A stretch of 64,000 nucleotides of DNA from positions 124,001 through 188,000 of the forward strand of contig NC_019746.1 in assembly GCF_000317555.1 (NCBI RefSeq), written 5' to 3'. The notes beneath the pieces were generated by a model that worked only from the letters and a program-made list of their open reading frames with translations, ran no database searches and was not told where the DNA came from. Positions 45,301 to 55,600 of the stretch are shown here, piece by piece (within the stretch, counting starts at the first letter, position 1; each line of letters begins with the position of its first letter). The position numbers and the translations under genes are program-made. The stretch is from Gloeocapsa sp. PCC 7428 (GTDB taxonomy: Bacteria; Cyanobacteriota; Cyanobacteriia; Cyanobacteriales; Chroococcidiopsidaceae).

Positions 45301-48300
45301 TGAAATTTTCAGCTTAGCCGCAGATCAATCGTGGATATTACACGCTAGTGGAATTGCAGCCGCAACAGAGACACCCGAAGAAGTCACGTTACTCGAACTA
45401 GAATGTCCAAATTCAATGGCAGTAACAACATTTTATCAAAGCTGTCGCGATCGCGGAATCGATTATGGGGAAAATTTCCAGCGACTTACGCAATTAAAAC
45501 AGGGAAAAAATGCAGCTATAGGTCAAATAGAAACACAAGAAGCTGCTCCAAATTATATTTTCGATCCTCTTCTTTTGGATGCTGGTTTACAAGTCATTGG
45601 CGCTGCTTTATCAGACACGCAAACATATTTACCAATTGGGTTAGAAAGTCTTACTTTTTTTGGAAATGTTACAAATGAGTTATCGAGTTCGGTACAAATC
45701 AGAGACGAATTAGTAGATGTTCAATTTACTAATTCAGAAGGGCTTGTAGCGGTCATCGCTGGTTTAAAACTCAAGCCAGCCTATCCCAAAGCTTTTCAAG
45801 GTACACCTACTGAATTGTATCAAGTAGAGTGGCGATTGTCGCAACCTTTGAGCGAATCAAGTTCGGCTAATTTATTATCTCCCGCAGCAATTTGCGATCG
45901 CGTTATACCTGCGCTTAAACAACTGCTAGCACAATCTGAACTTGATAGCTATCGCCAGGTCTTACCACAACTTGAAACTTTGAGTCTTGCTTATATCGTC
46001 GATGCGTTGGCAGCAATTGGTAATGATACCAACTCGGTGATACCTCAGTATCAGCGCTTGCTTGCGCGTTTACGCGAGATTGTATTAGATGCAGATATTG
46101 TGTCATCTGTCAATCCTCAGTTGTTGGGGCAGCAGCTTTTTGCACAGTATCCGATGGCGGGTTGTGAACTGACGTTACTTCAACGATGTGGTTCGCATTT
46201 AGCGCAAGTATTGCAAGGAAACCAGGATGCTTTGCAGTTACTTTTCCCTGATGGTGACACCTCGATATTGACGCAACTGTATCAAGATTCACCTGGTGCA
46301 AAACTGATGAATACTTTGGTGCAGCAGGCATTGAATGCTACAGTTGTCAATACAAATCGCGTGGTGCGAATTTTAGAGATTGGTGGCGGTACAGGTGGTA
46401 CGACGGCGTATTTGTTACCTCAGTTGGATGTAAAGACGACAGAATACACATTTACTGATATTTCGCCGTTATTCGTCTCGAAGGCACAAGCAAAATTCTG
46501 CGATTACGATTTTGTACAATACCGCGTATTGGATATTGAGCGATCGCCTTTGACTCAGGGTTTTGACCAACAATTCGACATTATTATTGCAGCAAATGTA
46601 TTACACGCTACTCAAGACTTGCGGAAAACATTGAAGCACACTCAAGAGTTGTTGGCTGAAAACGGTACGTTAATCTTACTCGAAGGAACTCGCGCTTTCG
46701 CTTGGCTGGATGTCGTTTTTGGCTTAACGGCGGGTTGGTGGCGATTTACGGATGAAGATTTGCGGCGATCGCATCCGTTGTTATCGTCTAGCCAATGGCA
46801 ACAGCTTTTACATGATTGTGGTTTTGAGTCGGCGATTGTTAGTCCTGCTGCGGTGGACGATCCTTTGAGTCAGCAGAATGTTATTGTTGCGCGTTATACC
46901 GCTAAGTGTACGGTAACGTGTTTGATTTTCTGCGACGCGCTTGGTGTGGGTGAAGCGTTGGCGAAACTTTTACGCGCCCAAGGGCGTAGGTGTATTCTTG
47001 TTTATTCGGCGCGGGAGTATCAGCGCTATGGTGAGGATCGGTTTGGTGTGTGTCTTGAGCGTGAGGGTGATTTTGTTGCGTTAATTGAAAATTTATGTGA
47101 GGAAACGAACCACAGAGACGCAGAGGAGGACACTTGCGTGCGGGGGTTTCCCCCGTTGAGCAAAGTGTCCGTAGGCGCAGAGGTAAGAGGTTTGGAGGTT
47201 GTTTGTCTTTGGGGTGTTGAGGAGGTGGAGGGAATTGAAACCAATTTACGAAGTAGTTGTGCAAGTGCTTTGTATTTGATTCGGTCGCTGGTTGCTACAA
47301 AGCTTGATGCATCGTTGTATTTTGTGACGCAGGGGGCGGTTGATTGTGGTGATGTTAGTTTCTCTGGATTAATGCATTCTCCGGTGTGGGGGATCGCTAA
47401 AGTCGCGGCGTTGGAGCATTCAGAACTTGAGGTTAAGTGTATTGATTTAGACGATGGCGTAAGCGTAGAAGTACGGGCGGAAGCTTTGGCGGCGGAGGTT
47501 TTATCGCCGGATCGCGAAGATCAAATTGCTTGGCGGGGCGATCGCCGTTATGTCGCTCGACTGGCAAAATATCAATCAATACCGCAACCGTATCAATTAA
47601 CAATTTCTGAACGCGGGACGCTGGATAATCTGCAACTGCAATCGTATTCGCGGCGAGTGCCGGAACTCCATGAAGTTGAAATTCGGGTTTTTGCGACTGG
47701 ACTCAATTTTAGAGATGTATTGAATGCGCTGGGATTGTATCCTGAAAGCGCTTTGGGGTGTGAATGTGTGGGAGAAATTGTCGCTGTAGGAGCGCAGGTG
47801 AAGGATTTGGTGATTGGTGATGCTGTGGTTGCGATCGCTCCTGGTAGTTTTAGTCAGTATGTGACTGTGGATGCGGCGATGGTTGCACCAAAACCCGCTA
47901 GTTTGAGTTGGGAAGCAGCTACAACAGTTCCTGTAACATTTTTAACTGCATATTACGCACTGCACAATGTTGCCAAAATTCAAAAAGGCGACCGCACTCT
48001 GATTCATGCAGCCGCAGGTGGTGTCGGTCAAGCCGCAATTCAGATTGCCCAGCAAGCAGGTGCAGAGATTATTGCTACTGCTAGCCCAACAAAATGGGAT
48101 ACAGTGCGATCGCTTGGTGTAAAGCACATTTATAACTCGCGATCTTTAGATTTTGCTGCCGAAATTATGGCACTGACGCAAGGGGAAGGTGTTGATATCA
48201 TTTTAAATTCGTCCCCAGAATTGGTTTCGGCAAGTATGTCGGTTCTCAAAGCCCATGGTCGATTTGTCGAATTGGGACTTGTCCGTGACGAGTATCCCCA

Positions 48301-49681
48301 GTCAGCAGCAAGTTATTTTTCAGTAGATTTAGTCGCGTTATGTCAACAGCAACCGCAACTGATCCAAAATCTGCTACGCGATCTGATGTTGAAATTTGAG
48401 ACACGTCAACTCCAGGCTTTACCTCAAACGGTATTCCCCATTGAGAAAGTTGTTGACGCTTTCCGCTATATGCAGCAAGCCAAACACACTGGCAAAATCG
48501 TTATTACCAATTACCAATTACCAATTACCAATTACCAATTACCAGGCACTTACCTCATTACAGGCGGACTTGGTGGACTCGGCTTATTAATTGCTGAATG
48601 GTTAGTAGAACAAGGCGCAAGACATCTAGTATTAGTGAGTCGTCGTGACGATGCCAATCATCCGCAAGTCCAAAAATTAAAGAAATCGGGTGCAGTTGTC
48701 GTTACAGCGTCGGTTGATGTGACCGATGAACAGCAATTGTCACAGTTGATTGCAGATATCAAAATATCAATGCCACCTTTACGCGGTGTTGTTCATGCGG
48801 CTGGGGTATTAGATGATGGCGCACTATTGCAACTTGACTGGGAACGCTTTGAGAAAGTAATGTACCCGAAAGCGCTTGGTGCGTGGTATCTACACGCTTT
48901 AACGCAAGATCAGCCACTTGACTTTTTTGTGCTGTTTTCTTCGGCAACCGCGCTGTTAGGTTCGCCTGGACAAGCTAACCACGTAGCTGCTAATGTATTT
49001 TTGGATACTATAGCTCATTATCGCCGCAGGCTTGGACTCCCCGCACTGAGTATCAATTGGGGAATTTGGTCAGAGGTAGGTTCGGCAAGCGATCGCACGC
49101 AGCAGATGCAGCAGCGGGGTATTGATGCGATCGCCCCAGCGGAGGGAATCGAAATTTTTGCACAGTTGTTGCGATCGTCAAATCAGGTAGGAGTTATCCC
49201 GATTAATTGGTCGCGGTTTTTACAACAAGGAATGCAATCATCATTTTTTAACGACTTTAGAGTGTCAGAACCACAACGACCGCAACTGATGCAACAACTG
49301 CAAACCGCAGATACAAGCGATCGCCGCGATCTTTTAGAAAAGCATATTCGCACGCAAATCGCGCAAGTATTGGGTTTTGACCCTGAAGAAATCGATCCCT
49401 ATGCTGGTTTTTTTGATTTGGGTATGGACTCGTTAACCGCAATTGAATTGAAAAACCGTTTGCAAACAACCTTACAATGCACTTTACCGTCAACGCTAAT
49501 TTTTGATTATCCGCATATTACCGCGCTCGTTGATTACTTGATGCAGCAGGTTTTAGCCTCCGATTCGCAACCAGAAGCGTATATTGAACCAGATAATACA
49601 TCAGAAGAACTTTCTGACGATCAAATTGCTGAGTTATTAGCGCAAGAATTAATCGAGATCGCGCGAGGTAAGCAGTCATGA
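42317..49681 (+). CDS. Type I PKS module: KS-AT-DH-MT-ER-KR-ACP
   Basis: It is 2454 residues. The KS (about 34-460) has Cys206 in TTCSSS and His341/His380 (ETHGTG, IGHLEA). The AT (about 545-860) has GHSIGEY and the HAFH motif that predicts malonyl-CoA. The DH (about 920-1200) has His932 and [11 protein letters not shown]-methyltransferase (about 1290-1560) has [16 protein letters not shown]; then come a structural KR stub, an ER ([15 protein letters not shown], about 1896), a KR ([15 protein letters not shown], about 2081) and an ACP with Ser2372 (GMDSL). All steps for an alpha-methylated, fully reduced C2 unit are present. The KR active-site Tyr position is His (QANHVAAN). The N-terminal coiled-coil docking segment and ATGA overlaps tie it to both neighbours. 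Confidence 0.93.
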   Translation: MNRESVDYRSLLQQALLEMRSLRAQLNAAQTVEPIAIIGMACRFPGGANTPEMYWQLLQNGVDAISLIPPQRWAVDAYYDPNPDAPGKMYTRYGGFIADVDQFDPQFFGISPREAASMDPQQRLLLEVSYTALENAGQSVQKLNGSRTGVFVGIGFDDYAKRSIFSGDPTRIDAYSSLGNTRSIAVGRLSYIFGFQGPTMQLDTTCSSSLLAVHLACQSLQNRESNLALAGGVNLMLSPEPTIGFCKLKALAADGRCKTFDAKADGYVRGEGCGIVVLKRLTDAIADQDRILAIIRGSAVNHDGQSNGLTAPNGNAQEAVIRQAIAQSQIQPSQIQYIETHGTGTSLGDPIEVLALAKVLAADRRQSPLYIGSVKTNIGHLEAAAGVASLIKVVLALQHQQIPPHLHFQQPNPHIPWEKIAVPTQLTPWHTDANQPRCAGVSSFGMSGTNAHIILEEFPQAELATQQHSPQILTLSAKTPTALRELAQSYQQYLHAHPDVSLADVCYTTHGRSHYDYRSAIVANSTAEAQKKLEAIETIRTPLQRPKIAFLFPGQGSQYANMGQELYQTQPRFAQVLDTCCELLEPEIGIDLRTLLYSDASVALNETVYAQTAIFSIEYALSCLWTSWGVYPDVVIGHSIGEYVAATVAGVFSLEDALKLVATRAKLMQALPHGQMLAIAASVDTVAAIITPYQDVAIAAVNAPNSTVISGDSQAISAITAILRDRNIASKRLEVSHAFHSPMMQPVVAEFERVAQTIEYALPKIDVISNVTGCVADNEIATPQYWCKHILQPVRFMSGMQTLAQHECNVCLELGAKPVLTALGRRCLPDADILWLSGLNESSEVFSNLAQLYVAGVEIDWQALKPQGQRLALPTYPFQRQRYWLETPQITISNAPADSHPLLGQKVNLAKLETIHFQNQISLNNPAYLQHHRVFDIPIMPAAGYIEMALAAAAQVYQTHNLVLTDVVIYKALKLTNELQKLQLILTPENQKYRFEIFSLAADQSWILHASGIAAATETPEEVTLLELECPNSMAVTTFYQSCRDRGIDYGENFQRLTQLKQGKNAAIGQIETQEAAPNYIFDPLLLDAGLQVIGAALSDTQTYLPIGLESLTFFGNVTNELSSSVQIRDELVDVQFTNSEGLVAVIAGLKLKPAYPKAFQGTPTELYQVEWRLSQPLSESSSANLLSPAAICDRVIPALKQLLAQSELDSYRQVLPQLETLSLAYIVDALAAIGNDTNSVIPQYQRLLARLREIVLDADIVSSVNPQLLGQQLFAQYPMAGCELTLLQRCGSHLAQVLQGNQDALQLLFPDGDTSILTQLYQDSPGAKLMNTLVQQALNATVVNTNRVVRILEIGGGTGGTTAYLLPQLDVKTTEYTFTDISPLFVSKAQAKFCDYDFVQYRVLDIERSPLTQGFDQQFDIIIAANVLHATQDLRKTLKHTQELLAENGTLILLEGTRAFAWLDVVFGLTAGWWRFTDEDLRRSHPLLSSSQWQQLLHDCGFESAIVSPAAVDDPLSQQNVIVARYTAKCTVTCLIFCDALGVGEALAKLLRAQGRRCILVYSAREYQRYGEDRFGVCLEREGDFVALIENLCEETNHRDAEEDTCVRGFPPLSKVSVGAEVRGLEVVCLWGVEEVEGIETNLRSSCASALYLIRSLVATKLDASLYFVTQGAVDCGDVSFSGLMHSPVWGIAKVAALEHSELEVKCIDLDDGVSVEVRAEALAAEVLSPDREDQIAWRGDRRYVARLAKYQSIPQPYQLTISERGTLDNLQLQSYSRRVPELHEVEIRVFATGLNFRDVLNALGLYPESALGCECVGEIVAVGAQVKDLVIGDAVVAIAPGSFSQYVTVDAAMVAPKPASLSWEAATTVPVTFLTAYYALHNVAKIQKGDRTLIHAAAGGVGQAAIQIAQQAGAEIIATASPTKWDTVRSLGVKHIYNSRSLDFAAEIMALTQGEGVDIILNSSPELVSASMSVLKAHGRFVELGLVRDEYPQSAASYFSVDLVALCQQQPQLIQNLLRDLMLKFETRQLQALPQTVFPIEKVVDAFRYMQQAKHTGKIVITNYQLPITNYQLPGTYLITGGLGGLGLLIAEWLVEQGARHLVLVSRRDDANHPQVQKLKKSGAVVVTASVDVTDEQQLSQLIADIKISMPPLRGVVHAAGVLDDGALLQLDWERFEKVMYPKALGAWYLHALTQDQPLDFFVLFSSATALLGSPGQANHVAANVFLDTIAHYRRRLGLPALSINWGIWSEVGSASDRTQQMQQRGIDAIAPAEGIEIFAQLLRSSNQVGVIPINWSRFLQQGMQSSFFNDFRVSEPQRPQLMQQLQTADTSDRRDLLEKHIRTQIAQVLGFDPEEIDPYAGFFDLGMDSLTAIELKNRLQTTLQCTLPSTLIFDYPHITALVDYLMQQVLASDSQPEAYIEPDNTSEELSDDQIAELLAQELIEIARGKQS
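47105..47187 (+). repeat. In-frame nested dispersed repeat in the structural-KR region of the first PKS
   Basis: The outer repeat starts GAAACGAACCACAGAGACGC and resumes as GGCGCAGAGGTAAGAGG. Between these halves is TTGCGTGCGGGGGTTTCCCC-CGTTGAGCAAA, the inverse of the core repeat at 40130-40165. It is translated as [20 protein letters not shown] before [12 protein letters not shown]. The outer unit is also present at 54518, 61556-61605 (inverted) and 62738-62770. Confidence 0.75.
48503..48542 (+). repeat. In-frame attaccaa tandem repeat in the ER-KR linker, first PKS
   Basis: Five copies of the 7-bp unit attacca(a) encode [14 protein letters not shown] directly before the KR strand GTYLITGG. 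The same heptamer family occurs in many intergenic gaps of this window (for example near 14870, 19190, 31610, 33105, 37720 and 61490). Confidence 0.85.
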
Positions 49682-52600
49682 ATCAGCGATCGCCGCAACA
49701 TGATTATCGCACGCTAATGCAAAATGCATTGCGCGAACTTCAACAAATGCGGGCTAAACTCGCCACCCTCGAACAAAATAAAACTGAACCGATTGCGATT
49801 ATTGGGATCGGCTGTCGCTTTCCTGGTGGTGCTGATACTCCGGCAGCTTTTTGGCAATTATTACAAAATGGAGTAGATGCGATCGCCGAAGTTCCACCAA
49901 ATCGCTGGCATCTTGATAGCTATTTTGACCCAAATCCCGAAGCCCCAGGAAAGATCTATACTCGCTATGGTGGCTTTATTGACAATTTAGAGACGTTTGA
50001 TACTGAATTTTTTGGAATTGCGCCGCGTGAAGCACTTTCATTAGATCCGCAACAGCGACTCCTCTTAGAAGTGAGTTGGGAAGCGCTAGAAAATGCGGGA
50101 ATTGTTCCGAAAAATCTGTCGGGGAGCAAAACTGGAGTCTTTGTTGGTATTAGTAGTAATGACTACTCACATCATCTTTTAACAAGAGAACCCGATGAAA
50201 TTGATGCGTATCTCGCGACAGGTAACTCGCACAGTACCGCCGCTGGACGTTTATCGTATACTTATGGCTTCGTTGGACCTAGCTTTGCAGTCGATACGGC
50301 GTGTTCGTCGTCGTTAGTCGCGGTTCATTTAGCGTGTCAAAGTCTGCGTAATCAAGAATGTGATTTAGCTGTTGTTGGTGGTGTAAATCGTTTATTCGCA
50401 CCAGAATTTACAATCAATTTTGCCAAAGCGCGAATGCTAGCCGCGGATGGACGTTGTAAAACTTTTGATGCGGCGGCTGATGGATTTGTCCGCGCTGAAG
50501 GATGCGGAGTCGTTATTTTAAAGCGGTTAGCAGATGCGATCGCAGATCGAGACAAGATTCTAGCACTGATTCCCGCCTCTGCTGTGAATCAAGATGGTCG
50601 TAGCAGTGGTTTAACGGTTCCTAATGGTCCGGCACAACAATCAGTTATTGTAGAAGCTTTGCGAAATGGTAACATTGACCCCGTCCAAATCAGTTATATC
50701 GAAGCGCATGGTACAGGAACCGCGTTAGGCGATCCGATAGAAGTTAACGCCCTCGGTGCTATCTTTGGCAAATCCCACACTTTCGATCAACCTTTACGCA
50801 TCGGTTCAGTCAAAACAAATATTGGACATCTCGAAGCCGCTGCGGGAGTGGCTGGACTTATCAAAGTCATCCTTGCGCTGCAAAATCGCCAAATTCCACC
50901 GCATTTACATTACAAACAGCCAAATCCACACATTCCTTGGCAACAACTACCAATCCAAGTAACAACAGCCTTAACACCATGGACGGGTTCAATTGCTGGG
51001 GTGAGTTCTTTTGGCTTTAGCGGTACAAATGCTCATGTAATTGTTGCAGAAGCTACAAATTCAGCAGTTGAAGCAAGTTCGCACGTTGATACTCCGCAGA
51101 TTTTAACCTTATCAGCGAAGACATTACCAGCATTAAGTGAGTTGACAAAACGTTATGAAGCGTATTTAGCTGCGAATCCAAATGTATCTATCGCTGATGT
51201 TTGCTTTAACGCGCAGACAAGGCGATCGCATTTTCAGCATCGACTTGCGATCGTTGCCCAAAGTAGCCGCGAGGCACAAGAAAAATTAAAACTATTTAAT
51301 ACTCATCAGCAAGAATCTACTACTAAGCATCGCCCAAAAATCGCTTTTTTACTCACTGGACAAGGTAGCCAGTATGCGAATATGGGCAAGCATTTATATC
51401 AAACTCAACCGATATTTACCCAACACATTGACCGTTGCTGCGAATTACTGCAACCTTATTTGAGTATCGATTTACGCGAAGTTCTCTATCCAAAAGCAGA
51501 ATGTCAACTCAATTTAAACGATACAATCTTCGCGCAACCCGCGATATTTATTGTGGAATATGCGCTTTATCAACTTTGGACATCTTGGGGTGTTTATCCT
51601 GATGTAGTCATTGGACATAGTATTGGTGAATACGTTGCGGCAACAATTGCAGAAGTATTTAGTTTAGAGGACGCTTTAAAACTTGTTGTGACTCGCGCCC
51701 AACTGATGCAAGCCTTACCACCAAATGGAAAAATGGTGGCAGTCGCGGCAAATGAAACAACGGTTGCTGCAATCATTGAGGATTATCAACAAGTATCAAT
51801 AGCCGCAATTAATGCTCCAGAAAATACCGTAATTTCAGGAAATATTAACGCGGTTGATGCAATTGTGACCACCCTTGAAGCGCAGCATATTGCGGCGAAA
51901 ACTCTTGCAGTTTCTCATGCTTTTCATTCACCTTTAATGCAGCCAATGGTGCAAAAATTTGCCCAAATTGCCAGGGAAGTTGAATACAATGCCCCTAAGT
52001 TAAATTTGATTTCTAATCTTACCGGTAAATTAGCAGGCGATGAAATAGCAACCCCAGAATATTGGTGCGAGCATATTTTGCAACCAGTGCGTTTTGCTGC
52101 TGGGATGAAAGTATTAGCTGAACTTGATTGCAATATTTGTGTTGAAGTGGGAGCAAAACCAACTTTATTGGGATTGGGACGCGCTATACTTGCGAATTCA
52201 AATATTCTTTGGTTGCCAAGTTTAAAACCTTCAGATCAGATAAATCCTATATTATCAAGTGTTGCCCAATTATATGTTGCTGGTGTAAAAATCGATTGGC
52301 GTTCTTTCGGGTGCGATCGCCCATTACTCGCTTTACCAAATTATCCTTTCCAGCGTCAGCGTTTTTGGGTTGATGTTGCTAAAAAATCACCGCGCATTAT
52401 TGATAATGGCTTGCATCCACTATTGGGACAAAGATTCGAGTTAGCACGCCCGAAAACTGTTTATTTTGAAAATTATTTGGGTCTAAATCGCCTTAGCTAT
52501 TTACAAGATCATCAAGTTTTTGACAAAATCATTTTTCCTGGCGCGGGTTATTTAGAAATGGCGATCGCTGCCGGAAATTTGGTACTTAATACTAATGTGA

Positions 52601-55600
52601 TATTAGAAAATGTCGAGATTTCACAAGCTTTAGTCTTAACAGAAACAAAGCTACAACTTGTTTTACAACACAACAAATTTGAAATTTTGAGTTTATCGGC
52701 AGCAACCGATGAATGGATAGTTCATGCAACGGGAAAAATTCAAAGTCTGAATGAACCTCAAAACCCAACTTTTATTGACATCGCAACGGTGCAAAGGCAA
52801 TGTCAAGAAATTAATCCCCTACTTTATTATCAAACATTGCGATCGCATGGTATCAATTACGGTGCAACTTTTCAAGCGATCGCTCAACTTTGGCAAGGTG
52901 AAAATCAAGCACTAGCACAAATTCAGTTACCACCCGAACTTACAGATACGAATTATCGCTTACACCCAGTTTTGTTAGATGCTGCTTTTCAAGCGATTGG
53001 TGCGGCTGTAAATGAGGAATTATCGATTTACTTACCTGTTGGTTTAGAAAAGTTGGTGGTTTACAAAAATGCACCGCGCAGTTTGTGGAGTTATGTGCAA
53101 GTTTATACTACTAATGCCCCAGGCTCATTAAAGGCTGATGTGCAGTTAATTGCAGCGAGTGGCGAACTTGTTGCAACGATATCTGGATTACATCTACGAC
53201 AAGCACAACAAGCGCTAGATGTTTACCGCGATTGGTATCAAGTAGAGTGGCAGAGTGAAGGTCGTGTAAGGTGGATTCCATCGCTTGCATCGGTATGCGA
53301 TCGCTTATCTCCTACAGTACAAAACTTAGTTGCTCAACCGGAAATTCAACAATATCAAAAACTGTTACCGCAACTCGAAAAGTTGAGTATTTCCTATGTA
53401 ATTGATGCATTTACATCGCTGGGCTGGCAATTCGTTCCAAATCAATATTTCTCTACTTCTCAACTTGTCGAAAAACTGGCGATTGCACCTCAGTATCAAC
53501 AGTTATGCGATCGCTTGTTGGAAATGTTGGCAGAAGAACATTTTTTGCGTCGCCATGACGATTTATGGCAAGTTGTAGCGCTTCCCCAGTCAACAGCACC
53601 GCAGTTAACTGAATCGGTGGAGTTGACATTATTAGACCGTTGTGGTAAGGAATTAGCGAACCTCTTGCAAGGTAAAACCGAACCTCTACAGCTACTGTTT
53701 CCGCAAGGAGATTTGACAAACGCGACGCAACTTTATCAAGACTCGCCAGCAGCGAAATTAATGAATACGCTGGTGCAGCAGGTTGTTTTGGCGCTGGAAA
53801 AACCGCATTATCGCCGCGTCCGCATTTTAGAAATTGGGGCAGGTACAGGAGGAACTACGGCTTATTTGTTACCACATCTCGATCCGGCGGTAACGGAGTA
53901 TACGTTTAGTGATGTTTCGCCACGATTTGTTCACAACGCACAACAGCGGTTTCAAGAATATGCTTTTGTGCAATATCGCGTATTAGATATTGAAACACCG
54001 CCCCAAGCGCAGGGATTCGCGGTGGATCGCTACGATATCGTGATTGCGGCTAACGTACTGCACGCAACTTGTTCGCTTGCGCAGAGTTTGGCTCACGTAC
54101 AGCAATTATTAGTTGACGACGGGGTTCTAATTTTACTTGAAAGTACGCAGAAGTTGCGATCGCTTGATTTGATTTTTGGCTTGACGGATGGATGGTGGCG
54201 ATTTGGCGATCGCGATTTACGCGCAAAGCATCCTTTGCTTTCGGTTGCCCAGTGGCAGCAGCTTTTAGCGAATTGTGGATTTGTCGATGTTGCGGCGATT
54301 GCACCGGAACCACAGTCAATTCTCTTAGCACGAAAGCAAGTTTTTTGTCAATGGGTAATTTTGTGCGATCGTCTGGGTTTGGGCGAGGAGTTGGCGCGGT
54401 TGTTGGCGCAGCGGGGGGATGATTGTGTTCTGGTTTTTGCGGAGGAAGTTGATTGGCGGCGGGTGTTTGAGGATGCGGAGAGGGGTGTTCGGGTTGTGTA
54501 TTTGTGGGGGTTGGATGGAGAAACGAACCACAGAGACGCAGAGAGCGCAGAGGGAAGAAGCAAGGGAGGTTTGGTTGGTGAGTGTAGATGTGTGTTGGAG
54601 TTGGTGCGGGGTTTGGGGGATAAGTCGGCGGGGTTGTGGTTGGTGACTCAGGGGGCGGTGATGGATGTTGATCGGCGCGGGATTTGGCAGTCGCCGCTGT
54701 GGGGTTTGGGTAGGGTGATAGCGTTGGAACATCCTGAGTTGGGGGGTTTTTGTGTTGATTTAGATCCGGCGGTTGGAGTTGTGGAACAGGCAAGCGAGTT
54801 GTGTGCGGTGTTGGTGGATTCGCTGCCGCAAGTGGCGTTGCGCAATCAGCAGTGTTATGTACCTCGGTTGGTGCGTTATTGTTCGAGTTTGTTGGAAGTG
54901 TCAGAACCGTTTCGCTTGGGGATGTCAACGAAAGGGACTTTGGATCTGCAATTTCAGCCGATGATGCGAAATGCACCGCAAGCAGGTGAGGTGGAAATTC
55001 GGGTACGGGCAACAGGGCTGAATTTTATTGATGTGCTTGATGCTTTGGGTTTGTTACCGTTTGAACGCGATTGGTTTGGTGTTGAGTGTAGTGGTGAAGT
55101 TGTCGCGGTTGGTGACGGAGTTGAACATTTGCAGGTGGGGGATGCGGTGATTGCTTTAGCGCCTGCGAGTTTCGCTCAATTTGTGACGACAAATGCTAAG
55201 TGGGTTGTACTGAAACCCCATAACTTGAGTTTTGCAACTGCGGCGACGATTCCAGCGAATTTTTTAACGGCAGATTATGCCTTGAATCATGTTGCTAAAA
55301 TCATTAGGGGGAAACGCATTCTGATTCATGCTGCCGCAGGTGGCACAGGTATGGCAGCGCTACAATTGGCGTTGCAAGCGGGGGCGGAAGTTTTTGCGAC
55401 GGCGAGTCCGAGTAAATGGCAGCAACTTCAAGCAATGGGGGTAAAGCACGTTTTCAATTCGCGCAACATCGATTTTGCTGCTGAAATTATGGTACTGACC
55501 GACGGCGAGGGTGTTGATGTTGTGTTTAACTCGCTTTCGGGAGATTTTATCGCTAAAAGTTTATCAGTCCTCAAGCCTGATGGTCATTTTTTAGAAATTG

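Noticed and set aside
54050-55012. 320-codon proline/threonine-rich frame on the minus strand
   Set aside because: It is antisense to the second PKS, in a region of G-rich codons; the composition is the complement of Gly/Val/Leu coding, with no recognisable motif.
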